Numbered from the stretch's first letter, positions 17,273 to 26,490 are shown. The stretch: 64,000 nt of DNA from Planctomycetota bacterium (GCA_003671275.1 QWPB01000061.1:1-64000); one strand, 5' to 3'. Notes: generated by a model not told the origin, from the letters alone. Translations and numbers: made by a program.

Positions 17273-19066
17273 TTATGCCGGTGCCAGAATGGGCAAGGTC
17301 ATCAGCAGATCATCGGATTTTGGCACCGCGGAGACATTCGGGTCTTCCGCCAGCACGGTGTCGATGAAGAAGTAGAGCAGCTTGCGGAGTGCTTCCGACT
17401 CGACTCCATCGGCCAGGGACTCAGCTCGATCGCGGGATTTTTCGACGAGCTGTTCCGCCGCCTGAAAGGCCCCCGTGGCGGAGAAGATTCTTCGCAGGCG
17501 GGCCAGCCGCAGGGTGTCCTCGCCGTTGTTTTCCAGAATATCGCGAATCTCCTGTCGCTGCTCCGGAGATGCGACTTGCAAGGCCAGGGCCAGCAGCACC
17601 GTCGGGCGGAGAGACAGGGCATCCTGCCCCGCGACCAGCTTGTTGTTATTGTCCCCGGCCCAGTCGTTGAGGTCATTCAGAATCTGGAATCCGACCCCGA
17701 CCTGCCGACAGAACTGCGGGACCAGATCGCCGTACTTGTCCATTGGCCCCGCCATCCGCAGCCCCGCATAGAGCGCAGCTTCGAATGCCGGAGAGGTCTT
17801 CAGCGAGTAGATTTGCAGGGCGTCCAACGCGGTCATTGACCAGTCCGGGCTGTCTTTCCAGGCCATCTCGGCCCCTTGCCCGTCGCACAGCCGGATGTGG
17901 GCGTTGGCCATGCTTTCAATAATGTCACAAGCAACATCGGTCCCCAAATCACCCCGGCAGCTGTTGACCAGCTTGTACCCGAGCCCAATCAGGTAGTCGC
18001 CGATGTTGATCGCCGGACCCATCCCGTGGCTGCGGTGGATCGTGTCGCGACCGTAGCGGAACAGGTCATCGTCCTGGATGTCATCGTGGACGAGTGACGC
18101 CTTGTGGAAAGCTTCGATCGCCATCGCCACGCGGCAGACTGAGTCGCTGAACGCGACTGTGTCGCCCGTGGCGTTGTTGCCCTCGCGGGTCAGGGCATCG
18201 TACGCCGCCAGAGTGATGAACGGACGGAACCGCTTGCCGCCATTGGCCAGCCAGTCGTAGGCCACATCCTCGGTCAGACCGAGCGGGCTCTTGGCCTTCT
18301 CCGGGGTCTTGCTGCGGACTCGTGGCAGCAGGCGGTCAAAATCCTCCGTGAACAGCTTGTTCCCGGCCCGCATCAGCGGGACGTAGCTGTTGGTCTCGGG
18401 GGATGGCAACGGTTCGTATTTGTCGAGCACTTCCCAGACCCAGCTCTCATCCAGAGATGTGTTTTTGCAGTCTCCGCTGTGCAGCGGAACGGCATAGGAG
18501 GGGACTCCCGCGAGGAGTACCTTATCGATCGCCTTTTCCAGCACGTTCAGGCAGGCCACGCCCAGAATGCCATCGATGTACCCCTCGACGATGATCTTCA
18601 GGACGATCGGGGAACCTTCGGCGACCAGCACCTTATAGCCGAGTTGTTCCGCGCGGACTTTATAGTCAGCGATCGAGCAGGCTCCGCACTTTTCGCAGTC
18701 CAGACCAAACTGATCGTACTCGGCAGGGCAGCCTTCCGCGTGTTTCAGACAGTGCGGCAGCAGCAGCATCCGCTTATCGAAAGGGATCGCGAGAAACTGC
18801 CGCTTCCAGAAGGCATTTCCCAGCAGCACCATGGAGAACCCCAGGAACTTCTCGGGCAGGTTCTGCTCGACCAGAAATTTACGACCAATCTGCTCCAGGT
18901 CATCGCGGGTGAACGCGTGGGTGCGGTCAATCGACTGCATGAATAGGTTGGCCGAAGCCTGGATGGCATCGCGCTGTGCCAGCGTCTCCGGGACCGCTTT
19001 CAGGTGGCTGGTACTGCGGCGGGTCTTCTTGACGGGCACCGGGTCGTCCAGATCGGCAGCTGACAT
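17273..19066 (-). CDS. DUF116 domain fused to polyprenyl (isoprenyl diphosphate) synthase
   Basis: A 597-residue two-domain protein. The N-terminal half (about 40-250) is DUF116-like, with cysteines arranged as [11 protein letters not shown] and [10 protein letters not shown] (about residues 105-127), suggesting a metal or Fe-S site. The C-terminal half (about 260-590) is a trans-isoprenyl diphosphate synthase. GGKRFRP, the first Asp-rich motif HDDIQDDD (about residue 325) and a second motif NDLND (about 467), in which the first Asp of DDxxD is Asn, are all visible. It should extend allylic diphosphates; the chain length is unknown. Start choice: ATG 19066 has GGAG 8 nt upstream; ATG 19096 or further upstream starts are possible but lack a well-spaced site. 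No quinone or carotenoid genes are adjacent. Confidence 0.85.
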   Translation of the reverse strand: MSAADLDDPVPVKKTRRSTSHLKAVPETLAQRDAIQASANLFMQSIDRTHAFTRDDLEQIGRKFLVEQNLPEKFLGFSMVLLGNAFWKRQFLAIPFDKRMLLLPHCLKHAEGCPAEYDQFGLDCEKCGACSIADYKVRAEQLGYKVLVAEGSPIVLKIIVEGYIDGILGVACLNVLEKAIDKVLLAGVPSYAVPLHSGDCKNTSLDESWVWEVLDKYEPLPSPETNSYVPLMRAGNKLFTEDFDRLLPRVRSKTPEKAKSPLGLTEDVAYDWLANGGKRFRPFITLAAYDALTREGNNATGDTVAFSDSVCRVAMAIEAFHKASLVHDDIQDDDLFRYGRDTIHRSHGMGPAINIGDYLIGLGYKLVNSCRGDLGTDVACDIIESMANAHIRLCDGQGAEMAWKDSPDWSMTALDALQIYSLKTSPAFEAALYAGLRMAGPMDKYGDLVPQFCRQVGVGFQILNDLNDWAGDNNNKLVAGQDALSLRPTVLLALALQVASPEQRQEIRDILENNGEDTLRLARLRRIFSATGAFQAAEQLVEKSRDRAESLADGVESEALRKLLYFFIDTVLAEDPNVSAVPKSDDLLMTLPILAPA

Positions 19067-19607
19067 GGCGGTCTCCGTGACGGCAGCCAGCGACATGCCT
19101 CCATGATGTCCATGCGCGACTGTCTCTGCGAGACCGACATGGGGAGCGGCATTGTCCAAGGCTGACTCCTCTCGAAACCGCACAGCCGGGAAGCGAATAA
19201 CAGCCCGTTCCCGGATGGACCAACCCGGAATGGGCGATTCCGGAGCCAGCCTGACACATCCTGCACAAAGATTCACCAAGAACCTTCCAGGATTTGCGAC
19301 TCCTAGAGTACACACTCAGAGTCCCATTTGCATCTGCGAACCTGTTCAAAGCTTCTCAAAAAGGAGGGGCTCGAACCTGCCATCACCGACGATCCGGCCT
19401 GTGATGAGCGGTCGCCGGATCTCTCCCCGCAGGGGACATCAGGCCCCGCCCGGAGAGGCGGACCCGCACAATTCCCTCACCCCGACACATTTCAGTTTTT
19501 ATCCGGGCGTGAAGAAAGAAACAGTTCGTCACCCGAACAGGCTCCCGCCCCCCCTGCCAAACCGGTAAAGTGTCTGTCGTACCCGACCTTCGGAAACTCA
19601 ACCGCTC
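19067..19607. other. Divergent spacer, 541 bp
   Basis: Separates the minus-strand DUF116-synthase from the plus-strand pseudouridine synthase. The frame of the former stays open to 19315 but that stretch lacks conserved features. A T-arm-like GGTTCGAGCCCC (minus strand, near 19370) does not fold into a tRNA. No other feature was recognised. Confidence 0.45.
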
Positions 19608-20342
19608 ATGCAGTATCAAGACCTTGACATCCTGTGTGAGGACGGACCGGTAATCGCCGTCAACAAGCCACCGGGGCTGATCTCCCAGGGGGCGCCTGTC
19701 GGTGTCCCCAGTCTCGTCGGGCTCGTGAAAGAGTATCTCAAGGCCAAGTACGACAAGCCGGGCGATGTCTATCTGGGAATCCCGCATCGAATTGACCGAC
19801 CGGTCTCTGGGGTGGTGGTCTTTTCCCGCAATTCGAAGTGTGCTGCCCGACTGGCTGAGCAGTTCGCCGAGCGGCAGGTAAAAAAAACCTACCTCGCGGT
19901 CCTGCAGCGACCGCCCACCGACAATCAGGGAACGCTGACTGACTGGCTTTATCGCATTCCCAACGAGCCCCGCGTGATTGTCTGTGGCCCGGATCAGCCC
20001 GATTCCCGACAGGCCGTGTTGCATTATCGGGTGGTGGCTCGGCATCAGGGGCGGGCGCTCGTCGAGATTGATCTGGGAACGGGCCGGATGCACCAGATTC
20101 GTATTCAGTTTGGCAGCCGGGGAACCCCCATTGTTGGCGACCTGCAGTACGGCGCGACGGTGCCCTTCCCCGGATTTCGCTTGGAAGACCCCCGCGATTC
20201 ACCCATTGCCCTGCATGCCGCCCAGCTGACAATCCAGCATCCGATCCGGTACGAGCCACTGGAAATCCGGGCTCCCGTGCCGCGTCCTTGGCGTGAATTC
20301 GGGTTTCCGGCAGTGAACTCCGGCAGTGAAATCCGGCAGTGA
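19608..20342 (+). CDS. RluA-family pseudouridine synthase
   Basis: Isomerises specific uridines to pseudouridine in rRNA or tRNA. The 244 residues form a single catalytic domain without the N-terminal S4 domain of RluC and RluD. The catalytic aspartate is Asp63 in PHRIDRPVSG. KKTYLAV, TGRMHQIRIQF and PIVGDLQYG are further family blocks. The enzyme target cannot be fixed from sequence; a TruC- or RluA-like short form is likely. The last ten codons run into a 13 bp tandem repeat (20306-20357), and the stop lies within its third copy, so the C-terminal tail is made by the repeat. It stands alone, 116 bp before the next gene. Confidence 0.93.
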   Translation: MQYQDLDILCEDGPVIAVNKPPGLISQGAPVGVPSLVGLVKEYLKAKYDKPGDVYLGIPHRIDRPVSGVVVFSRNSKCAARLAEQFAERQVKKTYLAVLQRPPTDNQGTLTDWLYRIPNEPRVIVCGPDQPDSRQAVLHYRVVARHQGRALVEIDLGTGRMHQIRIQFGSRGTPIVGDLQYGATVPFPGFRLEDPRDSPIALHAAQLTIQHPIRYEPLEIRAPVPRPWREFGFPAVNSGSEIRQ

Positions 20343-20357
20343 AATCCGGCAGTGAAC
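20306..20357 (+). repeat. Tandem repeat, 13 bp x 4, spanning the end of the pseudouridine synthase gene
   Basis: Four adjacent units of TCCGGCAGTGAA(A/C) at 20306-20318, 20319-20331, 20332-20344 and 20345-20357, differing only at the last base. Because 13 is not a multiple of three, each unit is read in a new frame, until TGA in the third unit ends the protein. Loss or gain of a unit would change the C-terminal residues. Confidence 0.9.
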
Positions 20358-20458
20358 TTCTGTTTGTTTTGTATGAAGTCTCGCTCGCGAAGCGTGCCCC
20401 GCCGCAGTGGGTCGGATAGGCTGCGGTAGAGAACCCAGGAATTTCCGCAGAACGTACC

Positions 20459-21136
20459 ATGACTGTCAAAACCGCCTGCTTCCCTGCCGTCGCAGAACAT
20501 GCTGACCTCTTGTCGGCCAGCGGTGATGGGGTGATCGGCCACCCTCACGAACATGCCATGGCGGAGATTTCTGCGTGGATCACGCGGCAAATGGCCCGCC
20601 AAGCGGAATGTTCGGTCATCATGGTTTGCACAGGGAATTCCCGGCGGAGCATTCTCGGTGCGACCATGGGAAACATTGCTGCGGCGACACTGGACCTGCC
20701 CGTGCGGTTCTTCAGCGGAGGAACGACCCCGTCAGCCTTCAACCCTCGTACGATTCGGGCGCTACAGGCGATCGGTGTCCAGATTACGGCCACCGTAGAG
20801 CAGGCTGCCGAAGGAACTGCGGAGGAACCGAATCCCCGTTATCTGATCCGCTGGGGGGCGGGCGAACAATCCTTCGCCATCGAGTTCTCGAAAACATACG
20901 ACGACCCTGCGAATCCTCAGCACGATTTCGCGGCGGTCATGGTCTGCACCGATGCGGAACAGAATTGCCCGCTGGTGCTGGGGGCCACCTTGCGGGTCGG
21001 CATGCCGTTTGAAGACCCCAAGGAGTTCGACGGTCAACCGATCGAAGCTGAACAGTATGCCGCCCGCCGGGACGAAATCGGTCGTGTTCTGTTTCAAACC
21101 CTGCAGCGAGTTCGCCGACCGATGGCCGCTCCGTAA
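20459..21136 (+). CDS. Low-molecular-weight phosphatase / thioredoxin-type arsenate reductase-like protein
   Basis: A 225-residue cytoplasmic protein with the LMW-phosphatase P-loop VCTGNSRRS, giving the CX5R pair Cys57 and Arg63. VCTDAEQNCP near residue 162 resembles the region of thioredoxin-coupled arsenate reductases that holds the acid and a resolving cysteine. About 40 extra residues precede the catalytic strand, and the domain is longer than the usual 130-160. It could dephosphorylate tyrosine or reduce arsenate; no ars genes are nearby, so a phosphatase role is at least as likely. ATG 20459 is the first start after the tandem-repeat spacer. The next gene starts 198 bp later. Confidence 0.8.
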   Translation: MTVKTACFPAVAEHADLLSASGDGVIGHPHEHAMAEISAWITRQMARQAECSVIMVCTGNSRRSILGATMGNIAAATLDLPVRFFSGGTTPSAFNPRTIRALQAIGVQITATVEQAAEGTAEEPNPRYLIRWGAGEQSFAIEFSKTYDDPANPQHDFAAVMVCTDAEQNCPLVLGATLRVGMPFEDPKEFDGQPIEAEQYAARRDEIGRVLFQTLQRVRRPMAAP

Positions 21137-21334
21137 AACCGGTCCCAGAATGCTCCGTTACGGGTCACACAAGGCGGGGACCAACGGCAGGGGCCGTGAA
21201 TGAAGTGGCATCCCCGTTCGCGAATGCCCTCTAGCGACTTGTTTCGTTTGTTTCGCGGTTGACAGCTGATTTCTCCAAGACGTATGGTCTCATGAGCCGA
21301 TATTGATTGGTTGTGTCCTTCTGATCGGGTCAGC

Positions 21335-22714
21335 ATGTCCCAGCAGCCCCGCCCGCCTTCCGTAATCAGCACTCCGCCAGGTGGAGCTTGGGATCGGCGC
21401 AGTGTACTACGGTGGGGTGTTCTCGGCGGGTTAACCCTCCCGCAAGTGCTGCGCGCGAATGCCGCAGCCCCCGTTGATAAACGACAGAACTCGGTGATTC
21501 TGCTGCATATGCGGGGCGGTCCATCCCAGCTGGATACGTGGGACATGAAGCCGAACGCCCCGGTGGAATACCGGGGGGAGTTCAAACCGATTCCGACCGT
21601 TGTGCCGGGAATTGATCTGTGCGAGTGGTTGCCCCGATCGGCGGCAATCATGGATAAATGGTCGATCATCCGCAGTCTGGAGCACCCCCAGGAATACGGG
21701 GATGTCAGCCACTCGCGAGGGGATCAGGTGGTGTTTACCGGGCATGCTCCCGGCATTAACGAGAATGTCAACACCCACCCCAGCGTCGGATCGGTCGTCG
21801 CCCGTCAGTTGCAGGATCGGGATCGGTCGATGCTGGCCTATGTCATGGTGCCCCGGATGATTCCGGGGACCGGACCGGCGTATCTGGGAGCGAAGTGCGC
21901 CCCGTTCGAAACCCTGGCAGACCCGGCAAATCGGGGGCAGAAGTTCGAAGTCCCCAATCTCAGCATCCCGGCTGAGGCGACGGGGCGGGCGACCGACCGC
22001 CGTTCACTGCTGAGTTCACTGGACGGGATTCGCCGGGATCTCGACCGCAGTGGACTGCTGGAAGCCACGGACACTTATCAGCAACAGGCCTGGGAACTGG
22101 TGACGGGCCAGCGAGTGCAACGGGCGTTCGACCTGGATGCCGAGCCGCAATCCGTTCGCGACCGTTATGGTTATCCCGAGAAATACACGCCCCGCATGCG
22201 AGCGGGGGGCGATAACCCCGGCTGGAATCAACGTTTGCTGCTGGCCCGGAGGCTCGTGGAATCGGGAGTCCGACTGGTCACCGTCGATGTTCGCTGGTGG
22301 GACACCCATGATGACAACTTCTGGTCCCTGAAGAACGGGTTTCTGCCGCCGTGGGATCAGTGCTACTCTGCACTTATCGAGGATCTGGACCAGCGCGGTC
22401 TGCTGGATACCACGCTGGTCGTTGCGTGGGGAGAGCACGGGCGGACCCCGCGGATCAACGGCACCGCCGGACGCGATCACTGGATGAGCGCGTTCAGTGC
22501 CGCCCTGGCTGGAGGGGGCGTGAAAGGGGGCCGGGCCATCGGAACCACGGACTCCAAGGCGGAAACGGTCAAAGAAAATCCGAAACACCCCCAGGACGTA
22601 CTGGCGACGATCTATCGCCATCTGGGTGTTGATCCTGACGTGTCGTACCTTGACCACGCCGGTCGCCCGATTCCGGTCTTGCCGTTTGGGAAACCGGTGG
22701 ATGAGCTGTTTTGA
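21335..22714 (+). CDS. DUF1501 Tat-secreted sulfatase-fold protein
   Basis: A 459-residue DUF1501 protein, a planctomycete-enriched relative of the alkaline phosphatase/sulfatase fold with no assigned reaction. The Tat signal is RRSVLRWGVLGGLTLP (about residues 22-37). Signature blocks are LLHMRGGPSQLDTWDMKP, DRRSLLSSLDGIRRDLD, VRWWDTHDDN and GEHGRTPRINGTAGRDHW. ATG 21335 puts the twin arginines near the N-terminus. These genes usually sit beside a DUF1549/DUF1553 cytochrome gene; here there is none. Instead a lipoprotein metallopeptidase and a Nudix hydrolase follow closely. Confidence 0.93.
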   Translation: MSQQPRPPSVISTPPGGAWDRRSVLRWGVLGGLTLPQVLRANAAAPVDKRQNSVILLHMRGGPSQLDTWDMKPNAPVEYRGEFKPIPTVVPGIDLCEWLPRSAAIMDKWSIIRSLEHPQEYGDVSHSRGDQVVFTGHAPGINENVNTHPSVGSVVARQLQDRDRSMLAYVMVPRMIPGTGPAYLGAKCAPFETLADPANRGQKFEVPNLSIPAEATGRATDRRSLLSSLDGIRRDLDRSGLLEATDTYQQQAWELVTGQRVQRAFDLDAEPQSVRDRYGYPEKYTPRMRAGGDNPGWNQRLLLARRLVESGVRLVTVDVRWWDTHDDNFWSLKNGFLPPWDQCYSALIEDLDQRGLLDTTLVVAWGEHGRTPRINGTAGRDHWMSAFSAALAGGGVKGGRAIGTTDSKAETVKENPKHPQDVLATIYRHLGVDPDVSYLDHAGRPIPVLPFGKPVDELF

Positions 22715-22833
22715 GATCACTGAGCGGGGCATTGAAACCCGCCGTACCGCGTACCTGGCGGACCCTCGTCTTGAGCCATTTCGTGATATATGGGACGATT
22801 CCGCGCTGTCCCGCCCCCTTTTGGATCCACCCT

Positions 22834-23712
22834 GTGCCGCGGTTTCGCCAGCTCATTGATCGCGCACGCGTCGCACTGGCTGTGGCAGCTATGGGGCTGG
22901 GGCTGGCTGGTTGCCAGACCTCATCAGTCCCCAAGATTTCCAGCCTGCCCCGGCAGTGTGAAGTGAACCTGCCACATCTGACCGTCCGGTCCGATGTCGA
23001 GATCCATCGAGAAGACCCGTTTCTGCAGGATCTGCTCAACCTCGGAAAGGAAGTCCGGGCCACGCTTCATTTGCCCCCGGCCAAGCGTCCCGTAACGGTA
23101 TATTTGTTCCGCGACGAGGCCCGGTATGTGCGATTCATGCGGGACCGGCACCCCGGCTTACCAGCCCGACGAGCATACTTCATTGGCACATCCAAAGAGT
23201 TGATGGTTTACGCCTTCTGGGGTGACAAAACGATGGAGGATCTGCGACACGAGTACACCCATGGGGTGCTGCACGCGTCCTTGAAAACCGTACCACTCTG
23301 GCTCGACGAAGGGCTCGCGGAATATTTCGAAGTGACCCCCACCGGTCCGATCGGCTTGAATCGGGATCACGCCGAGAGTCTTTCGCTGGCGGTCCACAAC
23401 GGCTGGAAGCCCGACCTGCGTCGCCTGGAGCAAGTGGACGACGTCAGCCAGATGCAGCGTGGCGACTACCAGGAGGCCTGGGCATGGGTCCATTACCTGT
23501 TGCAGGGCTCGCCCGATGGCCCCAGGCAACTGATGGACTATCTGAAGGCTTTGGAGGATGCGGCCGTGGCCCCCGCGCTGGCGTCACGGCTGGAAGCGGA
23601 TCTGCACGAATCAGAACAACGGCTGGTCGTACACGTGGCGGGGCTGGGACTCAGTGCGCTGACCAGTCACCGGTCACCGCCGGGAAAGCCTGAACATGCA
23701 ATCGCCCGATGA
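22834..23712 (+). CDS. Lipoprotein zinc metallopeptidase-like protein (HExxH)
   Basis: A 292-residue predicted lipoprotein. From GTG 22834 the N-terminus is basic, then hydrophobic, then the lipobox LAGC (Cys27), so it should be anchored to a membrane facing the periplasm. LRHEYTHGVLHAS supplies H-E-x-x-H and PLWLDEGLAEYFE the downstream acidic ligand, the gluzincin arrangement found in secreted planctomycete peptidase-like proteins. A longer frame begins at TTG 22711, overlapping the DUF1501 stop, but would bury the signal peptide 40 residues in. Its 3' end overlaps the Nudix gene by 17 bp, showing close co-expression. The substrate is unknown. Confidence 0.78.
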   Translation: MPRFRQLIDRARVALAVAAMGLGLAGCQTSSVPKISSLPRQCEVNLPHLTVRSDVEIHREDPFLQDLLNLGKEVRATLHLPPAKRPVTVYLFRDEARYVRFMRDRHPGLPARRAYFIGTSKELMVYAFWGDKTMEDLRHEYTHGVLHASLKTVPLWLDEGLAEYFEVTPTGPIGLNRDHAESLSLAVHNGWKPDLRRLEQVDDVSQMQRGDYQEAWAWVHYLLQGSPDGPRQLMDYLKALEDAAVAPALASRLEADLHESEQRLVVHVAGLGLSALTSHRSPPGKPEHAIAR

Positions 23713-24211
23713 GATTTTCGATCTTTGCGATGAGCAGGATCGCGTGATTGGCCAGGCCCGTCGGGCCGATGTGCACGCGAATCACTGGCTGCACCGGGCG
23801 GTTCACGTCTGGATCATCCGCAGCGATAACCGGCTGGTCGTTCAGCGACGCTCCGGCAGTAAAGATGAATATCCGCATGGCCTGACCTCATCGGCCTCGG
23901 GGCACCTCGATACCGGTGAGGATTACCTGACCGCTGCCCGCCGCGAATTAGGCGAAGAGCTGGGGTTGCGGGATTGTGTTCTGGAGTACGCAACCAAGCT
24001 CCCCGCCAGTGCCCGTACCGCCTATGAGCATACCGTGCTCTACATGGGGCGCACCGATGCGGATCTATTCCCGCATCCCGGGGAAGTCGCGGGGCTGGAA
24101 CTCTACACCTGGGCCCAATTGCAAGCGATGTTGACTGCGGGGGACGCGGTGATCACCCCCCCGTTCCGCCAGCTACTGGAATGGTATCTCACGCGGCAGA
24201 ATGCCGACTAA
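23696..24211 (+). CDS. Nudix hydrolase, IPP-isomerase/YfcD-like
   Basis: A 171-residue Nudix protein. The box GX5EX7REUXEEXGU is intact at residues 69-91 (GHLDTGE then RRELGEELGL). The N-terminal DLCDEQDRVIGQARRADVHANHWLHRAVHVWI resembles YfcD and isopentenyl-diphosphate isomerase-like Nudix enzymes, which hydrolyse or isomerise diphosphate substrates with divalent metal. Its start ATG 23696 overlaps the previous gene by 17 bp, so translational coupling is likely. A true type I IPP isomerase also needs catalytic Cys and Glu residues; the Cys is not evident at the expected place, so I prefer the hydrolase call. Confidence 0.9.
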   Translation: MQSPDEIFDLCDEQDRVIGQARRADVHANHWLHRAVHVWIIRSDNRLVVQRRSGSKDEYPHGLTSSASGHLDTGEDYLTAARRELGEELGLRDCVLEYATKLPASARTAYEHTVLYMGRTDADLFPHPGEVAGLELYTWAQLQAMLTAGDAVITPPFRQLLEWYLTRQNAD

Positions 24212-24212
24212 C

Positions 24213-24272
24213 AGCCTGTTGAAGAACGCCGCAGGATAGACTTCCGGCCTGTCCCACGTTTTTCTGCGGACT
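24213..24272 (-). repeat. Intergenic repeat with terminal inverted motif
   Basis: Between convergent Nudix and amidohydrolase genes. The minus strand reads AGTCCGCAGAAAAACGTGGG then ACAGGC (24247-24272), related to the element at 10077-10111. CCGCAG and CTGCGG flank a loop. GTTGAAGAACG at 24218-24228 is a second, inverted version of the same motif. It may double as a transcription barrier between the convergent genes. Confidence 0.45.
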
Positions 24273-24309
24273 GCTAAGCCCCCGCTTTACCGCCCACTGG
24301 GCATACGGG

Positions 24310-25311
24310 CTACTGGGCCAGACTCGGCCGCTTCAGCTCCCGAGGCAACCGGTACACCGTCACGGCGTTCTCCGACCACAGCTTGCGTCGATCCGCCAGT
24401 GGACGGTTCTCCATGATCGTGGTCAGTGCTGCGACCCATTTCGAGAGGGGAGCCCCCAGCAGGCAGACCGGCCAATCCCCACCAAAAACCACTCGATCGG
24501 GTCCGAATGAATCGAGACAGTGGTTCACTACGGGAGCCAGGTCGGCCACGGTCCAGCCCGCCTGCGCCTTGGCAATAATCCCCGAGATTTTGCAGAAGAC
24601 ATTGGGCCGTTGAGCCAGAGCGGCGATTTCCCGCTTCCAGGCAGCGGGGTCATGGCTGGGAGGGGCCGCACCCGCCACAAAGGCATTAATATCGGCGTTG
24701 CCGCAATGATCGAGGACAAACCGCGTCTCGGGGCATTTTTCTGTCAGCTGTCGGGCATCCGCCAGTTCACCGGGGCGCATGCACAGATCGAAGTTCACAC
24801 CGAGCTTTCCTAGCAGTTGAACCCCTTGGACAAACTCGGGGCGCAGGCAATGGCCAGCCGGAGTGGAGTCCCCGTGCAGTACCTGCCGTACACCCCGGAC
24901 CTGTCCCGAGGCGACATGTTTTTGGATGTAGTCCGCGAACTGCGGAGCATCGGGCCGCCCACCGATGACAGCCCCGACCATCGGATGTTGTGGTTCGCGG
25001 CACAGACCAATCACGAACTCGGCTTCCGCATCGTGCTGTTCTGGTGCCACATCGACTTCCATGTAGACCGTGCGCATCAGCAGACCGGTCGTCGCCGCCG
25101 CATACTCCTGTGAGCGATAGTCATGCTTCAGCACGTCCGGCGCACCGGCCAGCCAGGGCAGTGTTTGACGCGACAGATCCCACAGATGCTGATGAGTATC
25201 CACAATCAGACTGCGGGCATCCTCCGCGGCATGCAAACCCGGCGGCATCCAGCAGGCTGCGCCAGAAGCCAAGATGGTTGACTGCAGAAACTGACGGCGT
25301 GTTGCTGACAT
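24310..25311 (-). CDS. Secreted amidohydrolase family 2 protein (lactonase-like)
   Basis: A 333-residue metal-dependent hydrolase of the amidohydrolase-2 type, related to fucono- and rhamnono-lactonases. A Tat-like signal, ATRRQFLQSTILASGAA, leads the protein. VDTHQHLWD carries the first metal-site histidines, FVLDHCGN and KISGI the middle strands, and FGGDWPVC the final conserved aspartate. ATG 25311 places the twin arginines at residues 4-5; a TTG at 25329 is less likely. Being exported separates it from the usual cytoplasmic sugar lactonases. It stands upstream of nothing on its own strand except a short spacer, with purM 129 bp upstream. Confidence 0.88.
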   Translation of the reverse strand: MSATRRQFLQSTILASGAACWMPPGLHAAEDARSLIVDTHQHLWDLSRQTLPWLAGAPDVLKHDYRSQEYAAATTGLLMRTVYMEVDVAPEQHDAEAEFVIGLCREPQHPMVGAVIGGRPDAPQFADYIQKHVASGQVRGVRQVLHGDSTPAGHCLRPEFVQGVQLLGKLGVNFDLCMRPGELADARQLTEKCPETRFVLDHCGNADINAFVAGAAPPSHDPAAWKREIAALAQRPNVFCKISGIIAKAQAGWTVADLAPVVNHCLDSFGPDRVVFGGDWPVCLLGAPLSKWVAALTTIMENRPLADRRKLWSENAVTVYRLPRELKRPSLAQ

Positions 25312-25440
25312 CTGAAACCCCGAATCCAAGGATCAATTCACTGCCACACATCAGAGCAGATGGATTCCAGGAACTCAAAGGTACGAGAGGTTCCGGCCCC
25401 AGAAAGGGAAGACGTACCGGCGGTCAGCGGGGAATGGGAC

Positions 25441-26490
25441 TCAGTGGACGTACTCGCAGTTCTGTTCGCCTTCGGTGACTTCGCCCAGCACGTACGCCGT
25501 TTCGTTCTGGCTTCGCAGATGCTCCAGCATGCGATCGGTGAGATTCTTTCGCACGATGAAGACCATCCCGATCCCCATGTTAAAGACCCGGAACATCTCT
25601 TCGCGGTCGATCTGTCCCAGTCCCTGAACCCAGCCAAACACCGGATTCGGATCCCAGCTGGAACGGTCGATGCGGATCGCACAGCCCTCGGGGAGCAGCC
25701 GGGTGATATTATCTCCCAGCCCCCCGCCCGTGATGTGGGCAATGGCCATCAGATCGATCCCCGGAATAAACTTCGCCATCACGCTGGCGGTGAGCGAAGC
25801 ATAAATCCGCGTGGGACGCAGCAACGCTTCAGCCACTGTCTGGCCGAGTTCCGGCACATGGTCGTCGATCTTCTTCTGCCCGGCCCCGAAGACCGCCTTG
25901 CGGACCAGGCTGTAACCGTTGGAATGAAAACCGGTACTGGGGACCCCGATCAGGACGTCGCCCGGGCGAATCGAGGCCCCGGTCAGCAACTTGTCCTTCT
26001 CAGCCACCGCCACACAAAACCCGGCCAGGTCGAAATCGTCCACGCTGTAGACGTCCGGCATAATCGCCGTTTCACCGCCGAGCAAAGCCGTGCCCGCCTG
26101 CACACATCCGTCGGTGACCCCCTTGACGATCTGGGTCAGCCGGTCGGGGTTGTCCTTCCCCATGGCGACATAATCGAGGAAGAACAGCGGCTCAGCACCC
26201 AGACACAGGCAGTCATTGACACACATGGCGACCAGATCGATGCCGATCGTGTCATAAACCCCGGCCATGTGGGCCACCTTGATCTTGGTACCCACGCCGT
26301 CAGTTCCCGAGACCAGTACGGGGTCGCGGTACTTGTGCGTGGCATCCTGCAACTTGAACAGGCCGGCAAACCCCCCTGGCAGCGGCATCACACGCGGCGT
26401 ATTCGTCCGGGCGAGCAGCGCCGGAATGCGGCCCATGGCCTGCTCGTAGAGTTCAAGATCAACACCGGAATCGCGGTACGACAGGGCCAT
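25441..26490 (-). CDS. purM: Phosphoribosylformylglycinamidine cyclo-ligase PurM
   Basis: AIR synthetase of purine biosynthesis: closes the imidazole ring of FGAM with ATP. It has 349 residues, the usual length. Family blocks are YRDSGVDLELYEQAM, DPVLVSGTDGVGTKIKVA, IGIDLVAMCVNDCLCLGAEPLFFLDY, LLGGETAIMPDVY and GVPSTGFHSNGYSLVR. ITGGGLGDNI marks the second half. ATG 26490 is directly before the conserved start. No other pur gene is nearby. The 255 bp upstream spacer separates it from a DUF1501 gene and ends in a 16 bp tandem duplication. Confidence 0.97.
   Translation of the reverse strand: MALSYRDSGVDLELYEQAMGRIPALLARTNTPRVMPLPGGFAGLFKLQDATHKYRDPVLVSGTDGVGTKIKVAHMAGVYDTIGIDLVAMCVNDCLCLGAEPLFFLDYVAMGKDNPDRLTQIVKGVTDGCVQAGTALLGGETAIMPDVYSVDDFDLAGFCVAVAEKDKLLTGASIRPGDVLIGVPSTGFHSNGYSLVRKAVFGAGQKKIDDHVPELGQTVAEALLRPTRIYASLTASVMAKFIPGIDLMAIAHITGGGLGDNITRLLPEGCAIRIDRSSWDPNPVFGWVQGLGQIDREEMFRVFNMGIGMVFIVRKNLTDRMLEHLRSQNETAYVLGEVTEGEQNCEYVH

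Noticed and set aside
16867-17367. Frames of 119 (-) and 158 (+) codons in the 501 bp spacer
   Set aside because: No start site, no protein-like composition, and the plus frame runs into the antisense of the prenyl synthase gene.
19360-19385. tRNA-like T-arm on the minus strand (GGTTCGAGCCCC)
   Set aside because: The T-stem has two mismatches of five and no acceptor, D or anticodon arm can be formed around it.
22711-22833. Longer TTG-started form of the lipoprotein metallopeptidase
   Set aside because: It would place the signal peptide and lipobox 68 residues into the protein; GTG 22834 gives a normal lipoprotein signal.
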